Shown here: positions 48,449-58,947 of the stretch, piece by piece
Position numbering within the stretch: the first letter of the stretch is position 1
Layout of the letters: every line of letters begins with the position of its first letter
Origin: Homalodisca vitripennis
Lineage: Eukaryota; Arthropoda; Insecta; Hemiptera; Cicadellidae
Direction: 5' to 3'
DNA length: 64,000 nt
Assembly: GCF_021130785.1 (NCBI RefSeq)
Contig: NC_060209.1
Span: 22,320,001 to 22,384,000 of the forward strand
Notes under the pieces: generated by a model
What the model was told of the DNA's origin: nothing
Databases searched by the model: none
Seen by the model: only the letters and a program-made list of their open reading frames with translations
Made by a program: the position numbers and the translations under genes

Positions 48449-49558
48449 TTCTCTTCTAATGCTCTTTTGTTCGCGGACGATTTAAAAATATTTAAGCAAA
48501 TAAGGTCATATTCGGACGCTGACGAGCTGCAGGCCGATCTTAATAACGTTTTTAGATGGAGTACTGTAAATAAAATGTCTTTTAAAGCATCAAAATGTCA
48601 GGTAATGACTTTCAGAAGATCTCGTAATTACATAGAAAATGATTATTTTTTTAATGGAGTACTACGCAGTATCTAGAATGAACGAGAAAATTAAAGATTT
48701 AGGTATTTATATAGACTTTACTTTGTCTTTTAACTGTCATGTAGATGCGTGTGCTTCAGCAGCTAGTAGAATTAAGGGGTTTGTTATTAGACAGTTTCAA
48801 TTTTAAAAATGTAGAAACTCTGATATTGCTGTATTATTCATTGGTCAGGTCGAGGCTGGAAAACGATATTATTATTTGGAATCCTATTCACGACATGTTA
48901 GAAAAAGTTCAAAAACTATTTTTAAGGTATTTATTTTTTTAATGCTTTAACATTTTTACGTACGCAGTTCCATATGACGAGTTGCTGGAGCTGTTTGGGT
49001 TCAGGAGTCTTGAATTGAGGAGGAAAGTAGCTAGCCTGATGTTCCTATACAAGCTGGTGCGAGGCTTGGTAGACGATCCTGCTAGCCTGGCCGTCTTATC
49101 TTATCGCGTACCTTCATTCAACAGTAGGAGCAACCTTCTGTTCTCAGTTCCATTCTGCCGCACGACGGCTCGTGCTTCCTCGCCACTCTACCGGGTGATG
49201 AGGTCGTACAATTTCATTCAGAGCTTATGGTCTGATGCAGACATTTCTTTTTACTCAAAAAATGTATTTAGAATTAAATGCCTCAAAAGTTTAAATTAAT
49301 AATCAGCTGTGTATTACGTAATTAATTTTTTATTGTACTTATGTTTGTAACGTTTTGATATTCCATGCAATTAATTGTTTGTTCCTATTTATTTGATGTG
49401 CATATATTTATTACTCATTTTTGTTGTTATCATTGATACATTTATTATTATTGTTCTGGATTGTTATAGATTTATTTATTCTCATTCGTTAACTTATAAC
49501 TTAAAAGTTATAGGTTATATAAGTTACAGGCAACAGCCTGTAAGTAAAAATTGTTTAT

Positions 49559-49945
49559 GTTATCACATCAAATCAAATCAGATTTTTATTGCGGGAACAT
49601 TCTATAATGCATGGCAAAAGTCAACTTTTCACTTGCTAGAATTTTGTCATACACCCCACAATAGATCTCATTCAGACATACAATTTACAAATTTACATAC
49701 ATTCCTTCAATCGCCAATGATTCCCACTTCCAGCGACGGATTTAGTCAGTCTTTTTAATTGGTGGTCTCCCAATCATATGCTAAAAAACTCGTCTACATT
49801 ATAAAATGCTTGTGACACTAAAAAGCGTTTCAAACGATTTTTTAACACCTTGGGCGTTGGAGCGTTTTTTATTGAATTTGGTAATTTGTTGACATAATTT
49901 AAAACTATTTATAAAGTGAAGTGAGTGAAGAACACTCCCACAGTT
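49559..49945 (-). mobile_element. 5'-truncated antisense LINE nested in the 3' UTR, 10-bp TSD
   Basis: On the - strand a frame reads NKLPNSIKNAPTPKVLKNRL, then KRFLVSQAFYNVDEFF, the typical end of an APE-LINE ORF2 (family knowledge), followed by a 3' UTR and a tail AATAAAAATCTGATTTGATTTGATG. AATTGTTTAT flanks both sides (49549..49558 and 49946..49955). Only the last roughly 390 bp of the element were inserted, the usual result of incomplete reverse transcription. Confidence 0.82.
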
Positions 49946-50084
49946 AATTGTTTATATGTAATAACTGATTTATTGTAAATGGTTAATACTGTTATAAAGC
50001 ATGCAAATGAAATAAAATAAAATAAAAATAAAATCATTCGGTGATGAAAGGTAAATAATGCAAAGATAACCATCTCGAGATAAT

Positions 50085-51150
50085 CTAGACAACCCAGTCA
50101 AGAGAACATCGATCTAAGTCAATAATGTAGTTTTTTGTATCATCTGCACGGAAGTTTCGTATAAGAGCGTAGCTCGTAGCCCCTAGCAGGATAACACAGA
50201 CAAAAGAACATCGATCTAAGCCAATAATGTCGTTTTTTGTATCGTCTGCAGGGAAGTTTCGTATAAGAGCGTAACTTGTAAGTCCTAGCAGGATAACCCA
50301 GTCAAAAGAACATCGACCTAAGTCAATAACGTTTTTTTTTGTATCATCTGCACGGAAGTTTCGTATAAGAGCGTAGCTCGTAGCCCCTAGCAGGATAACA
50401 CAGACAAAAGAACATCGATCTAAGTCAGTAATGTCGTTTTTTGTATCATCTGGACGGAAGTTTCGTATAAGAGCGTAGCTCGTAGCCCCTAGCAGGATAA
50501 CACAGACAAAAGAACATCGATCTAAGTCAATAATGTCGTTTTTTGTATCATCTGCACAGAAGTTTCGTATAAGAGCGTAGCTCGTAGCCCCTAGCAGGAT
50601 AACACAGACAAAAGAACATCGATCTAAGTCAATAATGTCGTTTTTTGTATCATCTGCACGGAAGTTTCGTATAAGAGCGTAGCTCGTAGCCCCTAGCAGG
50701 ATAACCCAGTCAAAAGAACATCGATCTAAGTCAATAATGTTGTTTTCTTTTTGTATCATCTGCAAGGAAGTTTCGTATAAGAGCGTAACTCGTAGCTCCT
50801 AGCAGGGTAACCCAGACAAAATAACATCGATCTAAGTCAATAATGTCGTTTTTGTATCATTGGTACGGAAGTTTCGTATAAGAGCGTAACTCGTAGCTCC
50901 TAGCAGGATAACTCAGACAAAATAACATCGATCTAAGTCAATAATGTTGTTTTTTGCATTATCTCCACGGAAGTTTCGTATAAGAGCGTAACTTGTAGCT
51001 CCTAGCAGGGTAACCCAGACAAAATAACATTGATCTAAGTCAATAATGTCGTTTTTTGTATCATCTGCACGGAAGTTTCGTGACTCGTAGCTCCTAGCAG
51101 AATAACCCAGTCAAGAGAACATCGATATGTCATTAATGTTGTTTTTTGTA
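50085..51150. repeat. Minisatellite, 102-bp unit, about 10.5 copies
   Basis: Units read AGAACATCGATCTAAGTCAA, TAATGTCGTTTTTTGTATCA, TCTGCACGGAAGTTTCGTAT, AAGAGCGTAGCTCGTAGCCC, CTAGCAGGATAACMCAGWCA. Because 102 is divisible by 3 a 226-codon frame is open on the - strand (50085..50765) with a 34-residue period. Units after about 50810 differ (AAAATAACATCG, shorter T run), and the last is truncated and lacks TATAAGAGCG. No evidence of a real protein. Confidence 0.95.
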
Positions 51151-51840
51151 GTCTTAATAAAATGAAGGTGAACTGGAGCTAAACTCAAAATTCTATTGAA
51201 TAAGCCCTTCCTACCATAGCAAGTTGTGCAAAAACTCGACTGCTCCACCGTACTTAGAGATCGTGTCTATCAAATCGTAATGCACTCAATTGTGTACCGG
51301 ATCAGACAATGAGACTGCCACTTCACTTATTTATAGGTGTCTCTGATGCCGAAGCGACGTAAATGTTTCATTTTGAGCTTCATCATCGTTGTCGACTTTC
51401 TTTAGATCTCTCCAGACGAACATGACTCCAGATTCCAGGAGTCTCTTCTGAGACATCGTCAAATACCAGACGCTGCAAAAAAGGATGGTGAACTGGAGCT
51501 AAACCCAAAATTCAATTAATAATTAAAAATTAATGAATTAATATTGATTATTACGGACTGAATTAAAGAACAAAACTCTGTTCGCTACAACCAACTAGTG
51601 AAGTATAAATTAGTTTTGAAGTCTGCATGTTACGATAGCTATCCACCTGTGGGAGAAATTAAATTACACGTATTTTAATGTATTGCTACTAATATTTACA
51701 CTAAGAAATGATCACCAGAAACATCGCATATTATGATATCTGTATGCATTTTCTTTATTAAAATTCAATATTTATGAATGAATAAATACCTTTTGATCAA
51801 TATCAATTGAAAAATCAGTACAACGTATAAGATATATAAG
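51151..51840. other. Intergenic DNA, no gene seen
   Basis: The phrase GGTGAACTGGAGCTAAAC occurs twice (about 51168 and 51488), spaced 320 bp apart and followed by similar AAAATTC words, so this may be a partial larger tandem duplication. No gene. Confidence 0.45.
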
Positions 51841-52300
51841 TTTTTATACAACAATGTGTGTCTAAGATAAACGGATAGTTTAATAACTGGATAGTTATAA
51901 ATAAACTACGGAGGAGTCTAGAAATTGGTTGCAAGATAAAACCATTTTTGTCTAAGATTATCAGATAGCTTATGAAAACTAGTTATAAATAAACTACGGA
52001 GGAGTCTAGAAATTGGTTGCATGATAAAACAATTTGTGTCTAAGATTATCAGATAGCTTATAATAACTAAATAGTTATAAATAAACTACGGAGGAGTCTA
52101 GAAATTGGTTGCATGATAAAACAATTTGTGTCTAAGATTATCAGATAGCTTATAATAACTAAATAGTTATAAATAAACTACGGAGGAGTCTAGAAATTGG
52201 TTGCATGATAAAACAATTTGTGTCTAAGATTATCACATAGTTATAATAACTGGATAGTTATAAATAAACTACGGAGAATTCTAAAAATTGATTGCATGAT
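51841..52300. repeat. Minisatellite, about 92-bp unit, five copies
   Basis: Units contain CTACGGAGGAGTCTAGAAATT, GGTTGCATGATAAAACAATT, TGTGTCTAAGATTATCAGAT and AGCTTATAATAACTAAATAG. ACTACGGAG occurs near 51905, 51993, 52085, 52177 and 52268. The middle copies are almost identical and the outer ones diverged; the second unit has a 4-bp loss. Confidence 0.95.
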
Positions 52301-53280
52301 TGTAGTCTAACTCTCCCGTCTAAAAAGGAACTTTAATACGCCCCTCGTAATTACCTTGTTCTTTGTCTGTTTCAGATCGTCAACCGAAAATAGACCGACT
52401 GCTGAACATGCCAGGTCACGAAAGGCCTTCAGTATTATTTTGGACGCCTTTATTACTTTTTCAGTACGTGTCGTCTTATTCCGGTCACGATATGGCGGTC
52501 ACAACCGTTAACCGAACCGAAATAATGATATTTTCTTTCCAGTGTAACTGGACTATGGAAGAGAAGTAGTGTCGAAATCTACAAATAGTACAAATAGTTC
52601 TTTCCATCCAACAGCATTTTTTGTTTGAAGTGGTTACCAATAAACAATAAAAAGCCAAACATATTTTTTTTATTTCCGCAGACTTCAAAACAGTAGTAGG
52701 ATCGTTCAATATAGAATCTCAGTGATGATTTTAAAACATCCAGAACAATGTTGTTTTCAATGACAAATATCCACAAAACTTCCTCTCTAGAAGAATAACG
52801 CGAATAATTGTACCTCTTGTATGAGCCACATTTAATTTTTGAATATACTCTTCAGCCATTCTTTCTTTAAGTACATGTATATTCGCATCCCTACATTTAA
52901 CATGACAACGTTCACAACGAACTGGAAAGGTTTCCATAATAATCATATGTATGGGTTACGTGAATTTACTGAGTGCGTTCTCGAAACGTATCAGCGTATA
53001 AAATTTTAAATAACTTGTGTTTATGATTTTTCCCCTCTCAGTATTGTGCGTGTAAGTGGTAAAAAAACGTTTATTTAAAATTCCACAAAAATTCAATGTA
53101 ACTTTATGCAATTCAGACTAGAACAGTTTAGTTTTACATTACTCTAGACATATTGGTGGATTTAGGTGGATCTAGTGTGGATTTAGAGCCAAGGAGGCTG
53201 ATTTCACAACCAATAAAATTCACATACATTAATCCTGGTCTCCTAAGGGTGTAAACACCAAGAGGTCAGGACCACCTCAA
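52301..53280. other. Intergenic DNA with one exon-like patch
   Basis: At 52356..52376 a pyrimidine-rich CTTTGTCTGTTTCAG looks like a 3' splice site, and the frame after it stays open to 52568 (SDRQPKIDRLLNMPGHERPS...MEEK). There is no clear 5' splice partner and no recognisable domain, so a lone terminal exon is possible but not shown. On - a 71-codon frame at 52731..52946 has CERCHVKC, unassigned. Confidence 0.35.
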
Positions 53281-53850
53281 TACTAACATGAGTCACTGGT
53301 TGCTCTTAGGATCTGGAAGCCCATGGATACTTTAAGATGTTGAGAGTTCCAATATGTCTAGAGCTGGTAGCTTCTAGAAGTTGAAATATAACAAAGACTA
53401 AGATGATGAAATCTCTAGGTCTGAAAAGTTGGCCTTCCAAAGACTATAAATAGAAACCGTACAAAGGCCGAAATGTTCTATATGCAGAAAGTTTCTAGAG
53501 ATTGAGATACTGAAGAGGCCTTAAGCTGTCAGAGATCGGAAGTTTCCATTGACTACAGGTTTCTAGAGACCACTATCTCTAAAAGATAAGGAACTGTTAG
53601 AGTCCGGGATCTTTCGAGAGCAAGAGCTCTGTCATCGGAAGCTGCCATATACCAGAAGCTATACGATGAAGACTTCTAGATGTGATTCAGCTACGTACAG
53701 ATACTTTTGTACAGCTTTCCCAGAGACACAGATCACAGAAGTTAGATTAATCCAGCCAATGCGGTGATAAAAGCTGAATAGTTTAAAGTATTTGTGGAGG
53801 AAGAGCTTCGAGATCCTAGTAACCTGGAGGTAGTATAAACTGCTTGCTTC
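53281..53850. repeat. Degenerate GAAGTTTC/TTCTAGAG-motif block
   Basis: Dense, irregular recurrence of words like GGTAGCTTCTAGAAGTTG, GAAAGTTTCTAGAGATTG, GATCGGAAGTTTCCATTG, GGTTTCTAGAGACC, GAAGAGGCC and GGAAGCTGCCATATACCAGAAG. Spacing is about 25-40 bp. It appears to be an ancient, highly diverged short-unit array of the same kind as 61491..62500. Confidence 0.45.
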
Positions 53851-56396
53851 TGAAAAGTTGTTGACCTAGACGTTGTATACTGTGTACCTTTAGAACAGTT
53901 TGAGATGTCAGGTGGTTAAGTGGTGAAATATTTGTACTATAATAGCACTCTGATATGTTCTGTTGCAACTTTTCTCAATAAGAATGTCATTTTACAGCGT
54001 TCGACTCGATTTTACCGCCCCCTGATATTAACGCTGAAACTCGTGTATGAATACAATGTGCAACAAAGTTAGCTACACATCATTGAAAATTACAAAGCAT
54101 TAAAGGAAATGTTAAAGTTGAGTAAATAGTATCCATTTTATATATATTATAAACATTCTAAATGTTTATAAAACTAATGTTAATAAACACAGCAAGTCAG
54201 TTCAATAAATTTGTGACGGAATTGCTCTTATTGCATCCTGGCAATTAATGCATTAAATAACGATACATGCATAATAGTAATAAAAATTACAAATTATTGA
54301 ATTTATATATTTTATAGACAACTTTACGTTGTCACGAAAATTGGTACTAGGCGTAGGACTGTTATTCATACAGGACAAATTTACAAAAAGGTATTTCATA
54401 TTGGTTGCTGCACTAACAAGTAATAAGTTATAATACTATGACCCAACACTCTTGACCATTGTATTTTGTCAAGAGATCACATTGAAACCCAAGGAAACGA
54501 AGGTGTTCTAATAAATAATCTGGATAACCTAGTCAATATAAATGAAAAGATACATTTTATTATTCTGATAGTCTTATGAAAAAGTTCATACTGATTCATT
54601 CTAATAGTTTTAAGGACTGAATTTTATATTTTTTGTCAAATGTATGCCGTTGAGAGAGACAGACAAGTAACATATATTGTTAACAAATAAATAAAAGGGC
54701 TTTGTACAATTAAAATTTAAATGCGCAGCTACAAGCTACAAAGACTTTTCTGCTATATTTAAACGAAATCTGACGGATTCTCAAATAAGTAGAACTTCCA
54801 GACATCACCGCCAGATCGCAGGCAGTACCTCTCCAAAAATATTGTGCTTCCATTATTATCCGAATAGATGGCAGATCCTTGGTGTGTTTCATCTTTGATG
54901 TTTACTTAAGCTTAACACTGCTTCAATTATCAATACCACTTCGTCTCAGATGTGATTTGAAGGAAACTGAAGGTTGTCATAGATTTATCATTAGTAATTT
55001 AGTGTATTATTGCGTTTATAAAAACATTTAATTTCACATAGTAAACTACTCTAAAAACTTAAAAAATTCTGAAACCTTGTTAAGAAATATAATAAATAAT
55101 AAATGTATTAGACATTATCCTCTCAACGCTTCCGGTGGACTGATGTAATATAGATAATATGAAGTAGCCTAAATGTAAATATCTGTTTCGTTAACAAAGT
55201 TTTTGTATTTATATTTTAATTCTTGCCCCATGCATGCACAAGATTCGTTAGGTCATTATTTATTTATATAATATACGCTGTTTTGTAGAAAACGGAACAA
55301 TACTAAACCATTTATGTTCAGCAAATGTATTCAGAGACAATGGGCACTACCCTTTGAAACAGATCAATTTAATTTTTCCTTTAACACACTGTGCTATATA
55401 TGTAACAATAATTTTTTTTAAACTAAGTAAGTAGTAAAGTTTCACACTGTCTAGTAAAAATGTTGAACTGGTTGTTGTGGAAAATTTCAAAATAAGGAAA
55501 CTATTTTAAACCATTTAATTTCTTTCTGAGTTTGAATTTACTTTCAGTTTTTAAGAATTTATTGAAATGACTGATCGGATTACTAAGATAAATAAATCTA
55601 CTAACAGAACAGCTGGGTTGACAATATTTTTACATTTTTACATTGTATGCAAAGCAGTTGTTCTGCCAAGAATGCAGCTAGGAAAAAATTGGGTGGGGGG
55701 TCCAGAAAACTGATATTTTTTCCAAAGTGGACAGAGTAAGGCTCTATTTTGTTCCTTAAAAAGTTCTTAACCCGTTTCTTTGTTGAAAAGATCTTTCAGA
55801 ATTAAATGTGGGTTATACTGAATTATTTAAATCAAAATAATCGTTTACTAAAAAAGTAATCAAGTTTTTGGCGGTTCAGACCCCTTGGACTCCCTTGCTG
55901 GCTACACAGTTGTATATATACCTTATTACTCTATGCTTGTGTCCTGCTAAGTTTTTTTGTTTATTTTTTAACACTGGTTAACACATTTCATTATTCTAAA
56001 TGATTGCCCTTCTTGCAAGCAAGTATTTTAAACCATTACCATTAATAAAAAAAATTGCTATCTTATATTTAATAATGCACTTGAGGATTTCTTAACCAAA
56101 TTTTGTTCTTTCTCCAATATTCCCAAAATCCTCCATGTTTTAAGATTTGATTAAGCAATCCTAATCGAGGTCTGCAATCAAAATTTGGTTTTGATATTTA
56201 AAAAATATTTTTTTTAACAGGGAAATTGAAAAACAATAAATAAACGAGGAATTTTAGGCATATGAAGTAGTATTTAAGGCTTTTATAATCAGGTCCGTGA
56301 ACAAATTATAAAGAAAATGATCGTTTTTTACATTATAAAAATAAAAATAAGAAGGAATATCATGTCTTTTATTCACACAGAAAGTTCATTTTTTAA
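53851..56396. other. AT-rich intergenic DNA, no gene seen
   Basis: No gene, tandem repeat or SINE recognised. Confidence 0.5.
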
Positions 56397-56515
56397 GGAA
56401 GTAGGACTTTTCCGGAGATTTGCCATCGTTCAGTGATACAAAAAAAACAGTAACACGACGATTCGAGATCTGCAATCTGATTTCTTCTTCAGGTGAATAA
56501 CTAACCTAACACATT
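56397..56515 (-). mobile_element. Hammerhead-like-core repeat, partial copy 4
   Basis: Inverted relative to 43321..43724 and covering only its last third: on the - strand TTAGTTATTCACCTGAAGAA, GAAATCAGATTGCAGATCTC, then GAATCGTCGTGTTACTG and AACGATGGCAAAT. It directly faces the + copy that starts at 56529. Confidence 0.75.
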
Positions 56516-56528
56516 ATTAAAATTAATG

Positions 56529-56905
56529 GGCCAGTCGTAGGTAGCTGGTCACTAAATGCAGAACTATTGTGATCTGTATTCTGTAGCTCAGTTTGAATAA
56601 TTAGTGTTGTGTTTTTTTGCTACTAAGTGCGTGTTTTAGAGTTAGTTGAGTTGATACACAATATTGTGGTTGTGATTGCTTACTTATTCGTGTCACAACG
56701 CTCGTATGATTTGTGTATTTTAACCTAGATATTATTTATGTATCAGGTTAGTTATTCACTTGAAGAAGAGAAGAGAAGAAGAGATCAGATTGTAGATCTC
56801 GAAACGTAGTGTTACTGATTTTCTTTCTTACCACTGAACGGTGGAAAAGGTCCAGACACTTCTTGTATCCTTCGTAATCCTTTCAATCGTCAAAACAAAC
56901 TTCAA
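56529..56905 (+). mobile_element. Hammerhead-like-core repeat, copy 2
   Basis: Colinear with 43407..43724: CCAGTCGTAGGTAGCTGG, GTGTTGTGTTTTTTTG, TTTTAGAGTTAGTTGAGTTGA, CACAACGCTCGTATGATT, then an insertion of about 40 bp (with ATTATTTATGTATCAGG), then a GAAGAGAAGA expansion, GAGATCAGATTGTAGATCTC, GAAACGTAGTG and CGTCAAAACAAACTTCAA. The stem GAGATC/GATCTC is perfect in this copy. Confidence 0.78.
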
Positions 56906-57468
56906 GGAAAGGGATTTATTTACATCAGCGATATTTTATGAAAATCTTTCATTTCCTTAAATTATATGTGATACAAAAATAGAAACTTCTTAAACAATAA
57001 ATCAGTATAAAAAGCTTACTGTCGGGATATAGCAAAGCATATTACATTTTTATCTTGAGTCGTTTTAAAATGGCCTTGGTTACAATATTGCCTAAATTGC
57101 CAATTACTCTGTAATTACACTGTGGAGTGATGAAAAACGTTTCTTCGTATTCAGAAAAGTATCTTCAAAGGCTCTTATTTATACATTCAGATAGATTAGA
57201 TAGATTTCCGGTCTAGTTAAAAAAGATCTGGTATTTAAAAACTTGAGGATACTCAACCACCTCGCTCCTGAGTGTAGAGTACACTACCTCTGGAACACAA
57301 GTAAAGAAACCCCGCTGTTGTACTGGTTCTTAAAATTACCCAATTTTTACTAAATACATATACAAATATATAATAGTGTTCAGCGAAGGTTGTCGCAAAC
57401 GTCTATACCACTTCATAACAGCTGATGCATGTATACTGACAAATTTAACGTTTGTTTCTTCCAGCATA

Positions 57469-57535
57469 AATTTAAAGTAGTCGTGCTCGCTTATACGTTC
57501 ACTGTTTGCATAGAAAAAACATTGTTGTAAGTAAT
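57469..57535 (-). repeat. Half copy of the 58.4-58.9 kb inverted-repeat element
   Basis: TTTAAAGTAGTCGTGCTCGCTTATACGTTCA here corresponds to the right arm at 58690..58757 (TTTAAAGTGGTCGTGTTCG, CTTATGGCTTGATGG). AACAGCTGATGCATG, also found near the interior of the 58-kb elements, lies about 50 bp upstream. Confidence 0.6.
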
Positions 57536-57630
57536 GTTTACAAAAATTATTTGTTAATTTTATTTTAATATTTCGAAATACAAAATTTTGTTTATATTAA
57601 AGAAAATTACATAATTATGTTGTTCCTTTG

Positions 57631-58057
57631 TTTGAAGATGGTTTTTGACGATAGAAGGATTGTAAAGGATACAGGAAGTGTCCAGACATTTGCCATCGTC
57701 CAGTGACATAAAAATTCAGTAACACTACGTTTCAAGATCTGCAATCCGACCTCTTTTTCAGGTAAATAACTAAACTAACGTATAATTCAAATCTAGGTTA
57801 AAATAAACGAATCATACCATAGCGTTGTGACACGCATAAGTAAGAAATCCCAATCCCTATGTTATGTGTCAACTTCACTAACTCTAAAACATGTGCTTAA
57901 TAAAAACTAAACTCAGCACTAACTATTAAAACTGAACTACAGAAGCTCAAAATAATTCACCAGCCGACCAACCACCTACGACTGACCAAAGGCCTATAGT
58001 AAATGGCAATCGTCAAGGCAGAAACAAGATAGCGCCAAGAAGGAGGAAACGGGAGTG
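57631..58057 (-). mobile_element. Hammerhead-like-core repeat, copy 3, full length
   Basis: Reverse complement of the 43321 copy over the whole length, from CTCCCGTTTCCTCC through GGTCAGTCGTAGGTGGTTGG, AAACATGTGCTTAATAAAAA (as + strand), to GACGATTGAAAAACCATCTTC-like ends. The core reads CTGAAAAAGAGGTCGGATTG, CAGATCTTGAAACG on the - strand; the stem changes (GAGGTC with GATCTT) keep pairing through G-U wobbles. Confidence 0.78.
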
Positions 58058-58380
58058 GACCTTCTGGTTGATTGGTTCATTCCAGATGAACTTCTTAAAA
58101 CCACATTGTGCATTGTTTTATTACAAGCATGTAATCTGTTTGGTAATTTTTGTTTTCTTTTTAGTTCATTTTTTAGAATTGGCAACCAAAGTGGCCTAAT
58201 CACGACTGACTTGTTAGTCTGGCAATTTGATTTGGCCAACCGTCAGTCGGCTTAAAAATATCTGTGTTATTTTCTTTAATATTAACAAAATGGCGTTTGT
58301 TCAAGTCAAATAACAAAAAAACAGTATAGTTATAAAAAATGTACAAGACACAAATTATTTGAACAATTTTATTATAATTC

Positions 58381-58947
58381 CAACATTAACTTGTTTCAAC
58401 GAAATCCGTCAATGCATAAGCGAGCAACACCACTTTTAAGGTACGCTTGCACAAGCTGGGAGATCAAACATTTTGTATTTTCAAAGGCATCAGCTGTTTT
58501 ACCTAGATTATAAAAACTTTACAGGTTACTAGCTTACTAATAATTATTCCAACGTTACTTTTTTAACGAAATCTGTCAAACGCATAAGCGAACACGACCA
58601 CTTTAAAGATGCGCTAGCACAAGGCAGGAGAGCCAAACATGTCACAGTTGAGAGGTGTCAGTTAGTTGTTTGTTGCTGCTGGATTGTGAAAGCGTATCTT
58701 TAAAGTGGTCGTGTTCGCTTATGGCTTGATGGATTTCTAAGGAAAATGTACCGTTGTAATTTATATAAAAATTTGAAAATATTTGGTACTACCTATCTTG
58801 TCAATTTTGTATAACTGATTTAATACAGCTGATACATATAAAAGGCAATATGTTTGCTGCTCCTAGGCTGTAAATGTTTACCTTTAAAGTGTACATTTTC
58901 GTGCTCACTTATTCATTGACGGATTTTGTTGCAAAACGTACCGTTGG
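58381..58947. mobile_element. Nested inverted-repeat elements (MITE within MITE)
   Basis: Four related arms of about 65-70 bp in the order left, left, right, right: 58381..58448, 58548..58613, 58690..58757 and 58876..58947. The inner pair (ATAAGCGAACACGACCACTT / AAGTGGTCGTGTTCGCTTAT) is nearly exact in its central 30 bp; the outer pair is more diverged. Each pair would form a TIR element without coding capacity. The simplest reading is that one copy jumped into another of the same family. Confidence 0.75.

Larger units (their letters stand above)
47806..50035 (+). pseudogene. LINE ORF2: RT core to C-terminus and 3' tail, with two nested elements
   Basis: Begins DLAKAFDKVDHQILLQKL (RT motif A; Asp present), then SVQSGVPQGSNLGPCLF (motif B), then the nested element 48061..48448, then ALLFADDLKIF (motif C, FADD), MSFKASKCQVMTFRRSRN, YYSLVRSRLENDIIIWNP, and a C-terminal part LELRRKVASLMFLYKLVRG and LYRVMRSYNF ending with a stop at 49297..49299. 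A 3' UTR follows to an AAATA-rich tail at about 50008..50035, interrupted by an antisense LINE (49559..49945). Several frameshifts (near 47900, 48680 and 48945) make it dead. Same APE-LINE type as the fragment at 36860. Confidence 0.85.

Noticed and set aside
50085..50765. 226-codon open frame as a membrane protein
   Set aside because: A by-product of the 102-bp tandem array; the frame ends where units change length.
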